64,000 nt of DNA, taken from Sphagnum compactum. Taxonomy: Eukaryota; Bryophyta; Sphagnopsida; Sphagnales. This document shows positions 10,954 to 23,800 of this stretch, piece by piece. The notes beneath the pieces are model-generated. The model was not told the DNA's origin. It made no database searches and was given only the letters and a program-made list of their open reading frames with translations. The stretch lies in assembly GCA_965153455.1 (NCBI GenBank), contig OZ234498.1, positions 16,182,001 through 16,246,000 of the forward strand, given 5' to 3'. Both the position numbers and the translations under genes were made by a program. Numbering within the stretch: the stretch's first letter is position 1; each line of letters opens with the position of its first letter.

Positions 10954-12608
10954 ATGGGAAGCTCCAGCAGTGAAGCCGGAGATGAAGACCACATCAGCGA
11001 CGGTGTCGGATCCGATGCCGATGTTGTGGTGGTCGATTTAGCGGATGCCGGTCGCGCAGCCCTAGCCCACAAACGCAAGCATGCTTGTGGGGAATTTCAC
11101 TGGGTGCACACCCATGGGTGGACGGAGGGCGATCCCCTGGCACAGAAAGGGAAGCACTGCAAAAAGTGGTTCTTGAGCAAGACCAACTGCTCTGGTTGGA
11201 AGGCCCATCTCTCTAGCAAGCATGGTCTTTCCCAGGCTGGTAGCGATAAGGCGTCGTCCGCCCCAAGTTCCGACGTTACAAACAACGTTGAAGCCGGTGT
11301 CCTTTCCAGATCATGTCGCTCGCAAATACGAGAACGTTGTTGTTGATTTTGTCACTGGTGGAGACATCTCATTGCGAGCGGCAGGAGGCACGCGATTCAA
11401 GGAACTACTGCAATCTCTGACGAATGGGTACTCGCCACCGTTGACGCGCACGATCGTCAAATGCATCGTGGAGCTATACCTGATCGCGGGGCTTTGTTGG
11501 TTGCATTCTTCTCTTCGTTGAATGTCACTATCTCATTGACGTTAGATGGGTGGTCGAACCGCAACATGAAAGGGTTCTATGTCGTGACTATTCATTAGAT
11601 CGACACTGTCTCGGCCAAGTCGAAGAGCTTGCTGTTGACCATCATTGACATTGCGAATGGACGTGGCGTTGGTGTGCGCGTCGCTAAAGCCCTATTCGAG
11701 CATTTGAAGGGGATGGGATTGAACGTGCTGCCCAAACTGTTGAATGTCGTGAGCGACAATGGCTCTGATGCGACTGCTGTCGTGAAGCACATGTTCCAGC
11801 TGATCAATGCCGCGGTCGGATACGAACAGATGCGCCCATGCAATCACGTTCGTTGCGCTGACCATTCCGTTCAGCTAGCTGTTCTGAAGGTGCTGGTACG
11901 AATCAAGGACATCAATGCACAGCTCCGGCAGGCGCTTGTCTGTATTCGTCGTAGCAAGACCATGCGCCAAGCGTATCGTCGCAAAACCAATCTGGTTGGT
12001 TTCGCGAACAAAAAACCAACACGTCAAGATTGTCCGACGAGGTGGAATTCAACCCACAAAATGGGCAGCGACGCCTTCAGCAAGAGGGTTCCACTAGATC
12101 ACATCATGAATCTTTACAACAACGAAATTGACGTCGATGTGCTGTCTGATGACCAATGGGAATCGTTGCCGTGACTGCGTTCCTGCGTCCACCCCGCCAA
12201 GTCATGGAATCATTGGCAGCCGATCACAAGACGTCTCTGGATTTGGTGTCCACGTCCATCACACATCTCATCAAGCACTGCGAGAATGGAGAGACAGCGT
12301 TCAAGGACATCGATCAGGACCTAACGACAGCTGGTATGAAGGCAAAGCTGCAACAGTACGAAAAGCTTTTCGTTCAAGAACCGACTATCGTGGCTGCGTA
12401 CCTAAACTCGCAGCTACTGAGGTTGACCGATCTTACGGCGATGGGCCAGATACAGCTTTGATTCGCTTTCAGATTCAGCGCAGGTACTCGAACATCGTTG
12501 CTACGTCGACTCCTCGACCTGATCGCGTCGATACACTCTTTGTTGCCATGTTCGAGCAGGTGCAAAATGTCGGGGATGAGATCGGCGACGAGGTCGAAAA
12601 GTACCACC
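10954..12608 (+). pseudogene. hAT transposase pseudogene (BED finger plus DDE/RNase H-like core)
   Basis: The coding start is most likely ATG at 10954 (MGSSSSEAGDED). Residues encoded at about 11090-11225 resemble a BED zinc finger ending SGWKAHLSSKHG, with the first CxxC cysteine lost. A +1 shift gives DHVARKYENVVVDFV at about 11307. A return to the first frame gives the hAT core: TLDGWSNRNMKGFYVVTIH at about 11538, VVSDNGSDAT at about 11746, RCADHSVQLAV at about 11852 and DCPTRWNSTHKM at about 12027. Lesions are a TAG at 11596-11598 where the family has Trp, a stop at 12172-12174, and further frame changes at about 12170 and 12470. The C-terminal hATC region is absent. It cannot make an active transposase. 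It was once a cut-and-paste transposase acting in the nucleus. Confidence 0.85.
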
Positions 12609-15600
12609 CAACATCAAACACTTTTCAATATTTTCTAAATTCCTTAGCCAAAATTGAGGAATTTTTGTGTTATTGATGCACAAATTGGAGGGTTACAAAT
12701 GTTCATTGAATGTTAGAAATGATGGAACAACAAAGAAAACACAAGAAGAGGATGAGTGATAGTTTTGTTCAATTTTTATGAAAAAATAGCTCTAGAACCC
12801 TCTCTAGTTCCAACTCCATATCTTCCTTAATTTTAGTCTGTTTTGAGTGATTTTAAACTTGATGGGTGTGTCAACTTGGGCTTTACAAAACTTTTTTGTA
12901 TTCCACAAGCAAAGAAACAGCAACTGAAAATCTTAAGCTTGAAATCCTAATCTGTTTTAAATCACCTATCACCAAATATTGAAGCCTCTTACACCAAACA
13001 CCCCATATCTTGTTCATTCCTTTATCGATTTGAAAATAAATTATGACATTAAAAACATTCGATGAAAGGCAAAATGTTTTTTCGACTTTAGAATCATAAG
13101 AACAATGTGTCAAGATTTGATCTCATTTTGAATTCTTAAATGTTCATTCACCAGCTTATCTACTACCTTAATTAAAATACACAAGGTCCAAAGTCCAAAC
13201 CATGATATTTACAAGAATTTAATTATTCTTAAACTTAATTCCACACCATATTACTTTATTCATTTCAGACACAATGATTTGTATTCATTAACATAAAATA
13301 AAAACACAATTTATCCAAAATTGCACAAGAGAAAACATAATACACAACAAATGAATAAATCCTTGAAATAAGTGAAATATCAAATCATTTTGCCACCCTT
13401 ACCTACTTTTAGAGCTTTTAAGTTCAACAACCATACTTTTCTAAGTTTTTAATTACTAAGTATGTTATAGTAATTATGTGGTTGAAAATCACATATATTT
13501 ATTTATTCATGGGGGCAAGCTACTTCTAGTGTGAAACTTTTATAGATTCAAGTGAATGCATAATCCTTGCTTAAATGATGGCCCAATAAACCTAGAATCA
13601 ATATTATAAATATGGTAACTATTTACAGAATGGATTATTGAATGACAGTATAAAGTTTGACAATTTTTAAAAAAATTAAAATCATAACAGCAGACCTAAC
13701 CAACAAGGCGTTGGCACCCCAAGTCGTCAAAGCTCAGGGTCAGAGGGCTGACAAGGCTTTCACTTGCACACTAGTGAGTTTGAACAATTGAACTTTGAAC
13801 AAGTGAGAACCTTTTGTTTTGAGGTCCTTGAAGGTTTTAGAAATTTGAAAAATAGTTTCCAATCCTCTCAAGTTCAAAATGTCATTCAATTTTTGAAAAG
13901 TGATAACATTCATGCATGGTTTCGGTTTGTTGTTTTATCAATGAACATTGCACATGTGTATCTTGTATCTTTAATAAATATTTTTCATAATAAACTTTTA
14001 ACGTGGTTCCTTAATAACTGAAATTGAGGAAAAAAATTGACATAAAAAACTCAATGGACCTCATTATTCTATTAGACATTTAATGTGTTAATCAAACAAG
14101 TTTGAATGGCTTTTCATCTTCTAGTTCTATGAGTTCCATTTAGTAGGTTGTCACTTTCTATCCAATTCTACCTACAAGGTTTGATCCCAGTGTCCATAAC
14201 ATGATTTTCAATTAATGAATTGAACTTCTATTGTGTCCTATAGTTTAATTTTCTTTAACAAAACCAATTTAGGTGAATTGATTCTGACCAGTGTTTTCTT
14301 TTGGAGCGAATTTTCACCTTTTCGCAAAAAAAACATCTAGGATATTTTGAGAAAATGTGTTTTTTGGTGTAATTTCAACTAATTTTTCTATTTTTGGGGC
14401 AAAACTTGCCAAAATTTAGACATCACAAATGTGAAAAGAAACCACTGAATTGGACCACTAGAATCATGGGTTCAGTACACTTGACATGATGTTTTGGCAT
14501 TTACCAAAAGATTTAACAAAATTTTGGTGAAGAACATCATTAATGAATATAAAATAAGTAACATTGAAGCGAATTTGTGATCAAAATATGGGAATCAAAT
14601 TGAAGGCCCGCCTAGGAGGAGTGAAAAACCTTGGGGCCAACTTTGAGCATTTTTGGCTTGTTGTTTGGCCTCAAGTTACGACTAAATGCTAGAACATCGA
14701 CTTCAGGATATTACTAAATGCTGGAACATTGGCCGCAAGGGTTGCAAATTGGCTTCCCAAATTCATTGGTATCCTTCTTTGTGACTTGAGGGTCAGTACA
14801 AGGTCATAAAGTTCAGCATTTGTTTGTAACTTGGGGCAAATTGAAAAGATTTTTTCTATTTCAGCCTTGACTCCTGGTGTAAAGCCCTTGGGGCTGATTT
14901 CAACTTTTGCACCAATAAGAATGCTTGATTTGAATTGAACCTTGGCCTTGACTCCTTGTGTAAATTGGGCTTAAGTCGTTCTAGTGACAAAAGATGTGGT
15001 GACTCATTATATTTTCCCTTGCTAAGCAATTCTTGCATTTTTTAGTCTAAAAAGATAATAATATGGATCACCAAATGCCTCTTTTATGATGTAGAATGTT
15101 GATGTCACATTCTCTTTCTTTTCCCACCATAATTGTTGATACCATTTTCACAACCTTGTCCTTGTGGCTCAAGATAGATGATTGTTCTTTGATAATCAAA
15201 CTCATCATGAAGTTTCTTCACAAATTGCTGAAATTGTTCCATTAAGTTATGTGGGTGCAATGCCTTGAGACAATATAAGTTGATTATTTATGCATGATTT
15301 TTTCTGAAGTTACAAGGTGAAATGTAAAGGGTGTTTATATTGTAAACATTTTTACTTTGTTGTCAAAATATTTATGTATTGCAACTTTTGAAAAGTTTGG
15401 TAACAAAAAAGACACATGTCAACATTTAAAATTGCCTTGATAATTATTCAAGTTTAAATGAATATAATGGATGTATTGGAATTTGTGTGAGCCTGTTGTA
15501 CATAACAGTGAAATAGAAAGTTACAAATGTTTTCATAAAATATGATTAACAAGTAACAATTTTTATTTCACGTGACATGTAATGCGGGCATGAAAATTTG

Positions 15601-16260
15601 CAAACCTTTCAATCCAATCAAAGAAAGAAAATTCTTAGGACAATATTTTGGAAGTTCAAAAAATGTTTCTATGAGGCATAAAAACTACCATGGCCAAATA
15701 TTTTCCCATGTGCACAAAAGTTACAGCAAACTATATGAAAAAAAAGTTTAAACCTAAAGTTAAATAACCACACAGAAGAATTGTTTTTAAAAACCAAGTT
15801 ATGAAACATGCAATGTCTAAATACTTAAGAATATAATTGTATCCATAACATAGAAAAGTTGGAAACCTGAAATAAAAAAATGAGAAGGCAAAACCATATA
15901 TAAGGTCATACGTTATATTTATGTGAAGGTAATTAGGGGGGGGGACTGTCATTTGTATATGTTCAGAGACCAAAAAAATAAGCATCTAGGTCCAAACATG
16001 CTACATGTACAAAAGCAGTTGCAAGCAATGTTTAATATTTCATAACTTAAGTTGGTGTTGATTTTTTTGGATTTGTGTTTACATATTCAAATTCATAATA
16101 TATTATGGGAACATAATATGGATAAGTTTGAAATACAATCTAATGAATTAAAATTGCTTTAAAAAACTTGTAACCAATGTTCTTTTTGTTTAAATAATTT
16201 CTAAATAAATTTGAAAATTATGCATTTTTGGGAAATTTTTAATATCAATCTTATGGATCA
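12609..16260. other. AT-rich intergenic DNA, no gene seen
   Basis: CpG-poor sequence with only short low-complexity frames. Around 14650-14950 there are small internal direct repeats (ACTAAATGCT-GAACAT twice about 31 bp apart; CCTTGACTCCT-GTGTAAA twice about 80 bp apart), suggesting old unclassified repeat DNA. A G8 run occurs near 15939. No conserved protein, RNA gene or terminal repeats were recognised. Confidence 0.55.
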
Positions 16261-16512
16261 TTCACACCTACAGGTAGTGACATAAATAATGGTAGAGTTA
16301 ACTATCACGATTCACATAGGGGCAATTATCATCGGTAATTGGCTTACATGGCATGATGATGTGGCATTTTATTTACAATGTTACTAGTGGTGATAACAAC
16401 ATCGATAATTTATTTACATATCAAGATAAGTCTTCAAAATATGAAGATTCCCGCGTCTACCATCATTGCTAAGTTATCAACCTATGCACAAGGTTGATAA
16501 GTTATCAACTTC

Positions 16513-17600
16513 ATGAATTTTCCCGTTCCATCGTTGCAACACAATCCTTTCAATCATTGTAACACAATCCACTCCATCCTCATTTCAACGTTCATTGCCA
16601 TTGTTGCCATTCACTTGCAACACACACCACACTGCGATGAGTTTTTCAAAATCTACAAGGAATTCCATTGCCACAAGTGGAGGTGTAAGGTGTGGATCAA
16701 CATCCAAAGGCGACCAAACATCGCGACAATGACATGGCACGAAGTTCTGGCACTCATCAAATGCAAGCATTTTGAGCATGCAACATGAAAGCAATTGGTG
16801 GATCCAAGAGCACATATGGTACTAGTAGTGCAAAGATGGAACAAAATTATAGAAGATTTGCAAGCATGCATTCATGTTCAAGTTCCCAGGAATGGAAAGA
16901 TGTGTAAAGACAAATGGAACGGATTGAATTCAGATTAAAAGAAGTTGTTGGATTATCACAAGGGGATCGGAAACCACACTTCATTTTGGAGATGACTGCG
17001 AAAGAACGTGACAAGCATCACTTGCCTCACCAATTCAACAAAGAATTTTATGAAACGATTGAGGCTTTTCAGGGAGAACGGTTCATTAATGCATTGTTTC
17101 ACTTGAGAGACTTGCAGGCAGAAGGCAATGGGAACTATGTTACACCAATACCAAGAGCTAATACACAAGAAGAACAAGATTCTACAGAGTTGTTGCCACA
17201 TTCATTCACGGAACAGTTGTTTGGTGATCATCGTCCATGTGAACAACACGCATAACTAGAACAACACAATTCACAAAATGCAAAAACAGATTACATGAAC
17301 TTGGATTATGCAATCAATAATCCTCAACAGGGCGGCCCCAGTGGCCCTTACATTGTCAATTTATTAGACTCGCCATCTACACTTGCACCACTGCTGAAGA
17401 CATTGATCACACCAAGAAACATAGGACAAAAGCGGAAGAGAATGAATGCAATCTCACCAGTTATTGAGGCAAACAACAAAAATAACAAGTCACTTATTGA
17501 CACAATGGACATAATCAACCTTACGCAACTTGAACTGGAAGAATGCCAAATGGTGATCCAAGATTGCAACAACAAAGAACAATCACAGTACTTGAAATAA
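16513..17600 (+). pseudogene. PIF/Harbinger ORF1: Myb/SANT-like DNA-binding protein, broken
   Basis: Normally a trihelix-like DNA-binding partner that brings the Harbinger nuclease to transposon ends. Visible blocks are the following. A three-helix region ends GKMCKDKWNGLNSD at about 16896-16937. KKLLDYHKG-GNHTSFW follows. After a frame change near 16990 comes MTAKERDKHHLPHQFNKEFYETIEAFQGER (given here only to mark the motif order: 'AKERDK..LP..F..E.Y..IE.FQG'). A C-terminal part contains GQKRKRMNAISPV at about 17425. Lesions are a TGA at 16786-16788, a TAA at 16936-16938 where Tyr is expected, the frame change, and a TAA at 17253-17255. Confidence 0.72.
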
Positions 17601-17972
17601 CGAGACAAAAAAATTCACAAGACCAACAAGGCCATGGTAAATGTTCTTTCAAACCTCATCATTGTCATGTGCCATGCTTTTATTCAAGACAAAAACATGA
17701 TGCCTACACCTTTCTTTGCAACAACTTCATCGTTAGACAAAGAAGTAATCCCAGATTCAGCTTGATGTCAGAGCTCTTGATGTCAGCTTGATTCGGATGC
17801 AAAATCATTGATCATCAGAAGATATAATTCCAGTTTCAAAACACATTAGTTCAATCATGGTTTCAAAGGCCAACTTCCATGTCATTGAGATTCCTGAAAT
17901 GCAAGTTCAATTCACATGTTAATATCCTATTCTACGTGGTCTATTTTTAAAATATTGTTCAAGTATAATTCT
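17601..17972. other. Intergenic spacer between the two Harbinger genes
   Basis: About 370 bp of low-complexity sequence between the 3' ends of the convergent ORF1 and nuclease relics. No additional gene is seen. Confidence 0.5.
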
Positions 17973-19105
17973 CTACTTTGTTCTTGACATTTCCACATCC
18001 TGCAAGTTTGTTTCAACATCATTGTCCATTACTTGCTGATCTATAGGCCTCTGATCATTAGGAATTCTTGGTCCAACAACTTTAGGATTCCCAACTATAT
18101 TCTCTAAATCCAACTGATCTATTAAAGTCTGAAGGTCAAGATCCTTACCATCAATGATCATGTTGTAAAGAATACAACAACAAACCACCACATCAAGAAC
18201 AAAGAGGATGTGCAAATTTATTTTCAAAAATAACCCTCTAAAGGTTTTCTTCAAGATCCCAAACACATTCTTTACAAAACTTATGCCTCTTCTCAAATGT
18301 TTATTGATAGGGCTTTTAAAAAGGTATGGTGCATGTTTCCAACCTGTTTGTGAAGGATCATCGACCATGGCAACAAGAGGTAACCTTTGTCCCCAAGTAT
18401 GTAAGGTCGAATGTCTTCCTCACCTTGATTTTGCTGGAATAAGTTACCATGCATAACTCTTTGGTACAAGGAAAAAATTCATAAAATTTGTGCATCATTC
18501 ATGGAGTTAGGCATTCCCACAAAAATGTCTCAAAATTTATTGTCGCAGTCAACTATAGTTTGCAGCTACATGTTGTAACCCTTGGACTTGAAAGTAAAGT
18601 AATCAGTTATAGATTGCCCTCAAGGTTTCTAGACATGTATTTGTGTGACATCAATAACTTCGTGGATTGATGGTAGACCACAAAAGCTTTTGAACTTGGC
18701 CATAACTTCAATCAATTCTTCTCCTTCATGCCACATGATCTTATTTTTGAACACAACGTTCATAGCAAACACGAATTTTTGCAGAACCAAATGCACTATC
18801 GACTTGCCGATGGCAAACAATTCACTACATTGGAATAGTTTAGCGCTATGAGCAAGCTTATATAATGAGCATGCCACATGTATCCCTATAGGTACAACAC
18901 ATCGATAACAAGTGTTCTTCTTATCCATCAGGTGTTTCAACTTTGAAGACAAGTGGAAAACAAAACCCCTACCAACTTTAAAATGTTCAATCCAACAAAA
19001 ATCATTGTATTGTGTCGTCAAAAAATGGGAATACAATGTCGTGGACCTAGCTTTCACCGAATCGCCAAGTTTTCCGATGAAAAGAACCTCAGGATTACAC
19101 GACAC
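17973..19105 (-). pseudogene. PIF/Harbinger DDE nuclease (transposase) pseudogene
   Basis: Reads on the minus strand from 19105. VPIGIHVACSLYKLAHSA, CSELFAIGKSIVHLVLQKF, then FCGLPSIHEVIDVTQIHV carries the first catalytic Asp. A stop-interrupted stretch at about 18630-18370 includes VGMPNSMNDAQIL with the second Asp, and GDKGYLLLPW. The segment beginning about 18368 has INKHLRRGISFVKNVFGILKKTF. In this family the last motif is normally VVENAFGILK, and its Glu is the third catalytic residue; here it is Lys, so the DDE triad is lost. Several in-frame stops and a frame change confirm a dead gene. Matches HARBI1-type nucleases by motif order. Confidence 0.8.
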
Positions 19106-19951
19106 ACAAAGCTAATGCAACATAAAATAATTGAACATGGTGTGAAGAAACATCTTACCCTTTTGACTCTGTAATGGGAGCTAGTATGGAAATTGAAAAC
19201 TAGAATTTGCATCTATGTTGTAACACAAAATGAATGACTCTTGAAATTGCAACAAAATTTGCAAAAACAACACGAACAAAGTTAAATTATAATACCTCAT
19301 GACAACCTACAAAAGAAAGAAACACACATTCTCAAAGCTTGTAACAAAAGAAAACAACACAATATGTCGATTTACAACAAAAAAAGTAAATTATAGTGAT
19401 TTGCAAGCAATAATGGAAGAATGTGATACGATGTAATGTTGATTGCCAAAGGTTAAAGACTGGACATTGGAAGCAAAGGTGCACAAAATAAAACAAAATA
19501 AAAGAATGCAACACAGTACTGAAGGTCGAATGTTGAATGTTAAATAGTGAAGAAACACGAACGTTGTAATGAAGAAGCTAGGAAAAACAAAAATGAAGAA
19601 ACCTCAATGCTGAACATAGAAAAAATGCGAGCGTTGCAATGCAAAAGCCTAGAAAAAAAATTGAAAAAACATGAATGTTAAACGCTATAGTGAAGAAGCC
19701 AAAAGGATGGTGAGTGTAACAAGTGTGCAAAAAATGAAACTATAATAGTAATATATCGATCTGTTTTTGCACATCAATAAGACTACTCAAGTAAAGTAAG
19801 TTGGTGGTGAAAAGTAGTTAGTTTTCATGAACGACAGTAGTGCGCCAACACTAAATAATAACCCTAAAATTAAAAGCCAGCTAACCTTAATTTTTTGTGG
19901 CAAGTTACTATTGTGCCCTAACTTTTTTAATAAACTACTAACAAGTGTGAA

Positions 19952-20032
19952 TAGACCTTTAACATAATATAATATATTGAAACAATTTATTGGGTCATCA
20001 TGAAATTTTAATGATTTATCTTAGTTTACAAA

Positions 20033-20077
<45 letters not shown>

Positions 20078-20330
20078 AAACAAGATGGTGACAAAATGGT
20101 CTATGCCAAAATCAAATTAGATGATGAAAACATGGTCTATATGCATTTCCATACTTTGTGATGCATGTGATAATGATGGGTTTGTTCAAATCATATGTGA
20201 CTAACTATTGAATGTAGTTGCTTTCAACATTTTATTTTCATTCACTACACTAATGACATGATTGAGATTTTTACCATATTTTCTTGGAACCCATTGATAT
20301 TTTAGTATCATTTGCCATTATTATGTGTTG
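19952..20330. other. AT-rich spacer with a TA microsatellite
   Basis: Separates the two Harbinger-related elements and contains the (TA)n tract at 20039-20075. No gene is seen. Confidence 0.5.
20039..20075. repeat. (TA)n microsatellite, about 18 units
   Basis: Uninterrupted alternating TA over 37 bases. Confidence 0.98.
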
Positions 20331-20880
20331 TTCACACTTACGGTTAGAAATGTTGATAACAACATTATTAACTATTTTTATTCACATATAGGCACATGTT
20401 GTTAGTAAATTATAACTTACATGGCATGCTAATGTGGCATTTTATTTATAACCATATCAACAATAGTAAGGTAAATGATAACTTATTTATGGTTCAAAAA
20501 AATCTTCAAGATTTGAAGATTCTCACCTCTATCACTAATGCTAACTTATCAACCTACACTCAAAGTAGATAAATTATTAATGTTTAAATATTTTCTTGTT
20601 CCATCCATTGCAACAAATATCCTTTCAAAGCTTCTTGTCACGAACCTCTTGCATTGCATTAGCAAAGCTCCAATACTACTACAACATTCATCACCATCAC
20701 CACACATTCTTCTATCACAACACTTGCAACATACACAACATTGTGACATTTTGTTGTAAAATTGAAGAATATTGTTTAAGATTGTTGAATACCAATTTGA
20801 AACGAATGTGGCCTTGCGAACGCAAGTTCCAAGGTAGCCTTTCAACATGTGCTTTCACCAATGTTATAGGTATTTCTTAA
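20331..20880 (+). mobile_element. Left end of a second PIF/Harbinger-related element
   Basis: Begins TTCACACTTACGGTTAG, matching the left terminus of the element at 16261. It follows the same order of landmarks: ACATGGCAT, ATGTGGCATTTTATTTA, TCTTCAA-AT-TGAAGATTC, CTAACTTATCAACCTA and TTGTTCCATC(C)ATTGCAAC. The homology runs in the same orientation for roughly 350 bp and then fades. No transposase or ORF1 remains recognisable. Confidence 0.7.
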
Positions 20881-23800
20881 ATAGTAGTAGTGGGTGGTGT
20901 TTTCAATGAGTAAGATCCTTGTTTTCCTTCTATTTGATGAAGTGGCACTATTAAGATGAACTTTTTTGGAGAAAGGAAAGGCGCATCATCATTCATCACA
21001 GTTAGGTCTACGTCCTTTGCAATTTTCCCTAACTTAAGGCCAATGTTGCTTGAAGATGCAAATCTGAAACAAAAATCCTAATTGGAGCTTTAATACCTAT
21101 AATGATGAAACTCAAAGATGTGCTTGTCACAATTTCAACACATACATTCTCCAAATTGATTTTTTCATTTTGAACATTGACACACATCCCTTACTTCTTT
21201 TTTTGGTAAATTGTCTCTCCTTTGATACGTCAACAAGGGAAATGATTAGTAGCACTAAAATTTTAGAATTTGTGGACTCACAATCTTGATGGAACAATTT
21301 TTCTATATGTTCCTTTAGAAGGTCAACTAAATTGCAACAAAAAATAATAGTCTAAGAGTGCAACTATATATCCATAGACTTGACAATCCCAAGTTAACAT
21401 TAAATTCAGGTTGTTGAGTAAGAAAACATAGAAAAAATGCCAAGAAAAATACCTACCATGGGTTTTTTTCCACTAGATAACATTGCCTTTTAGAAACTAA
21501 AGCAAAAAATCTTAAACATAGCAAAACAAGTAACAAATAAATGATCATTGTTACAAGAAGGTAGTTGCCTTACTAGCCAAGATTTTTAGCCCTATTGTAA
21601 GTTGTCCGAAAAGGGATAAACTACCTTCACCATTTTGGGCCACTTCCACCAACATTATTACTTCCATGGTTAAAGCTACAATGCAACAAATACATGTATA
21701 AAATAAAATTTTAGAAAATTATTATATTCTATCTCAAAGAAAAATAGGAATACATTCACTTGTAAAAACAAAAATAAAGAGAATGAGGTTCCCCACTACC
21801 CGTAAGCCCACAAGTCACCTCATTCTCTTTTACAATTAGGTGACAACATAATTAGGTGGACAATTTGGATTGTCACAATTGTAGTTTTTTAATTTTTCAA
21901 ATGAACTTAAAGTGTAAAATTGTATTCAACATTAACATTGTCAATTTTTTGATTATCCACATTGTAATAGACTTTAGTGGGAATCATATTAGAAATTATG
22001 GATGAGTTTTACTAAAATAATGAACTCGTAATGGACGTTTGAAATGATGACATTATGTTTGTCACACAAAGAAAATGAAAAATATGAATTCAAAAAATTG
22101 TCAAAGTAATGTCAAAACAAAAATTTAAAAATAGGCCACCATCAAATGAAAAATTTAAGAATAATATGCATTGAATTTTTTTCAATACAAGATATTTTCA
22201 TTTTTAAAAAATTTCATCATTTTGAATTGTTGTTTTTATAGTTCACATTGGAATTTCCAAGCTATAACATGAATTTTTTGATTAATCAAATGTCTAGAAA
22301 TAACCATAAGGTGACCTACCAATATTAGTGACCATAAACATAGGGGATAATTATAATTGGAAACATAATTTGATAATTATTATAATTGCAAGAATTTTAA
22401 CTAATGTTAGATTGTGAACTTTGAAAGGTTGTTTTTGAGCCACCTAACTTTTACTTCACCCAATTATGGTGATTAATTTAAATCACATCCACAAGTTCCT
22501 AATTAACTGTTAATTTTTTTCTTCTAGAAACTAATTATTCCCATGGCTTCACCTCCTAGTAATTAGGAGACAATAAGTATTTACACCTATCATTAATAAC
22601 TAAAGAATTACTAAGAGGCCTTTTAAACTAACTAAACTAAGACCTTACCTTCTAACCACAACAATGATGCATCCACATGAAAAAGTCATTTGGAAAACTA
22701 AATGTAAAAGAGACAAAAGGGGAAAAAGAAGTGAAATGTTCAAATCACATGCAATGGAATGAAATACTTCAAGGTGCAAGTGCTTGTAGAGGTTGAAGGT
22801 TTCAAAGGCTTTCATTGTTTGCATTGCTAGTAGTGAAACCTTTCTTCAAACGACAAGAAGATAGGTTTAAGTAAATACGTTAGTTGAGGAAAAATTAATA
22901 AGTTGTTTGAACAATGTTAACAAGTTGATGATACTAACATTCAAAACCTAACTCAAAAAACACTAATAGGGGGTGTGGCCAAGATCACTATGAATTTCAC
23001 TAGGTTTTCAATGAAATTGTCCCAATTTCACTACACAAAAAAATTAATGATTTTTCCTTAGCAATCAAAGACTAGTTGTTCTAGACATAGTGAATTCACC
23101 ATATTTTTACAATATTTTAAAATAATATTATATAATGTTGAGAATTTTGTCAAAATACATTATGTATAGGTCAACATACAATTCACATATGGTCTTTATA
23201 TGAAAACATACAATCCATATATGGTTGTTGGTAGCAAGGTTCAACGAAGGGTCAACTTTAATTTTCAAAGAAACATTGCATTCTTTGTCATCCAACTACC
23301 ACTTTGCTTTGTGATAAAAGGTGTAAAAGTTTGGATATATCACAATTACACAAGATTATTTTACAAATCAAACTTTAACACATATATATATATATATATA
23401 TTCATATCTTGTTCAAATGAAACAATGAAAATTCATTTTTGAACTTTTCTCAAAGTTCTACACATATATAATAAAAAACCATGTAGAATTCCAAATTGTT
23501 TAAAGGAAAACACATGTGAATTTTGTGAGAAAATATGATTTGACAAGTGGGTGCAATTACATTCAAAGGACCCCATGTGGGATTACTTGATAAAAGGATC
23601 GTGAGTCCTTTCTTAATGCTTTTCATTTTTTGATATGAAATTTCTTTTGAGTGAAATTTTTTATGAGTTATTAAAAATACATATAATTGCTCCAATATAT
23701 CACATGTTTTGTGATAGTTGTTGTTGAATAAATATGAGTTTTTCAAAGTGTGCAGATTTTGTTAGATTATGCGTTTCATTTTGAAAATCATTAGAAATTT

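Larger units (their letters stand above)
10643..12608 (+). mobile_element. Decayed, 3'-truncated hAT-superfamily transposon
   Basis: A CpG-rich, comparatively GC-rich block in AT-rich DNA. The left side (10643-10800) is non-coding and crowded with GGTAAGG/TTACC motifs in both orientations, typical of hAT subterminal transposase-binding repeats. The rest encodes a broken hAT transposase. The composition reverts abruptly to AT-rich at about 12608, before any C-terminal hATC dimerisation domain or right terminal repeat, so the 3' end is missing. No target-site duplication can therefore be defined. Confidence 0.8.
16261..19951. mobile_element. Fossil PIF/Harbinger transposon with both genes
   Basis: The left end starts TTCACACCTACAGGTAGT and the right end reads ACTACTAACAAGTGTGAA, so the terminal inverted repeat is TTCACAC-YT plus a matching GTAGT block. 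Inside lie the two genes expected of the superfamily, tail to tail: a Myb/SANT-like ORF1 on plus (16513-17600) and a DDE nuclease on minus (19105-17973). Both are broken. Flanking trinucleotides (TCA left, TAG right) do not give a clean 3-bp duplication, consistent with age. A diverged relative of its left end lies at 20331 and of its right end at 24957. Confidence 0.8.
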
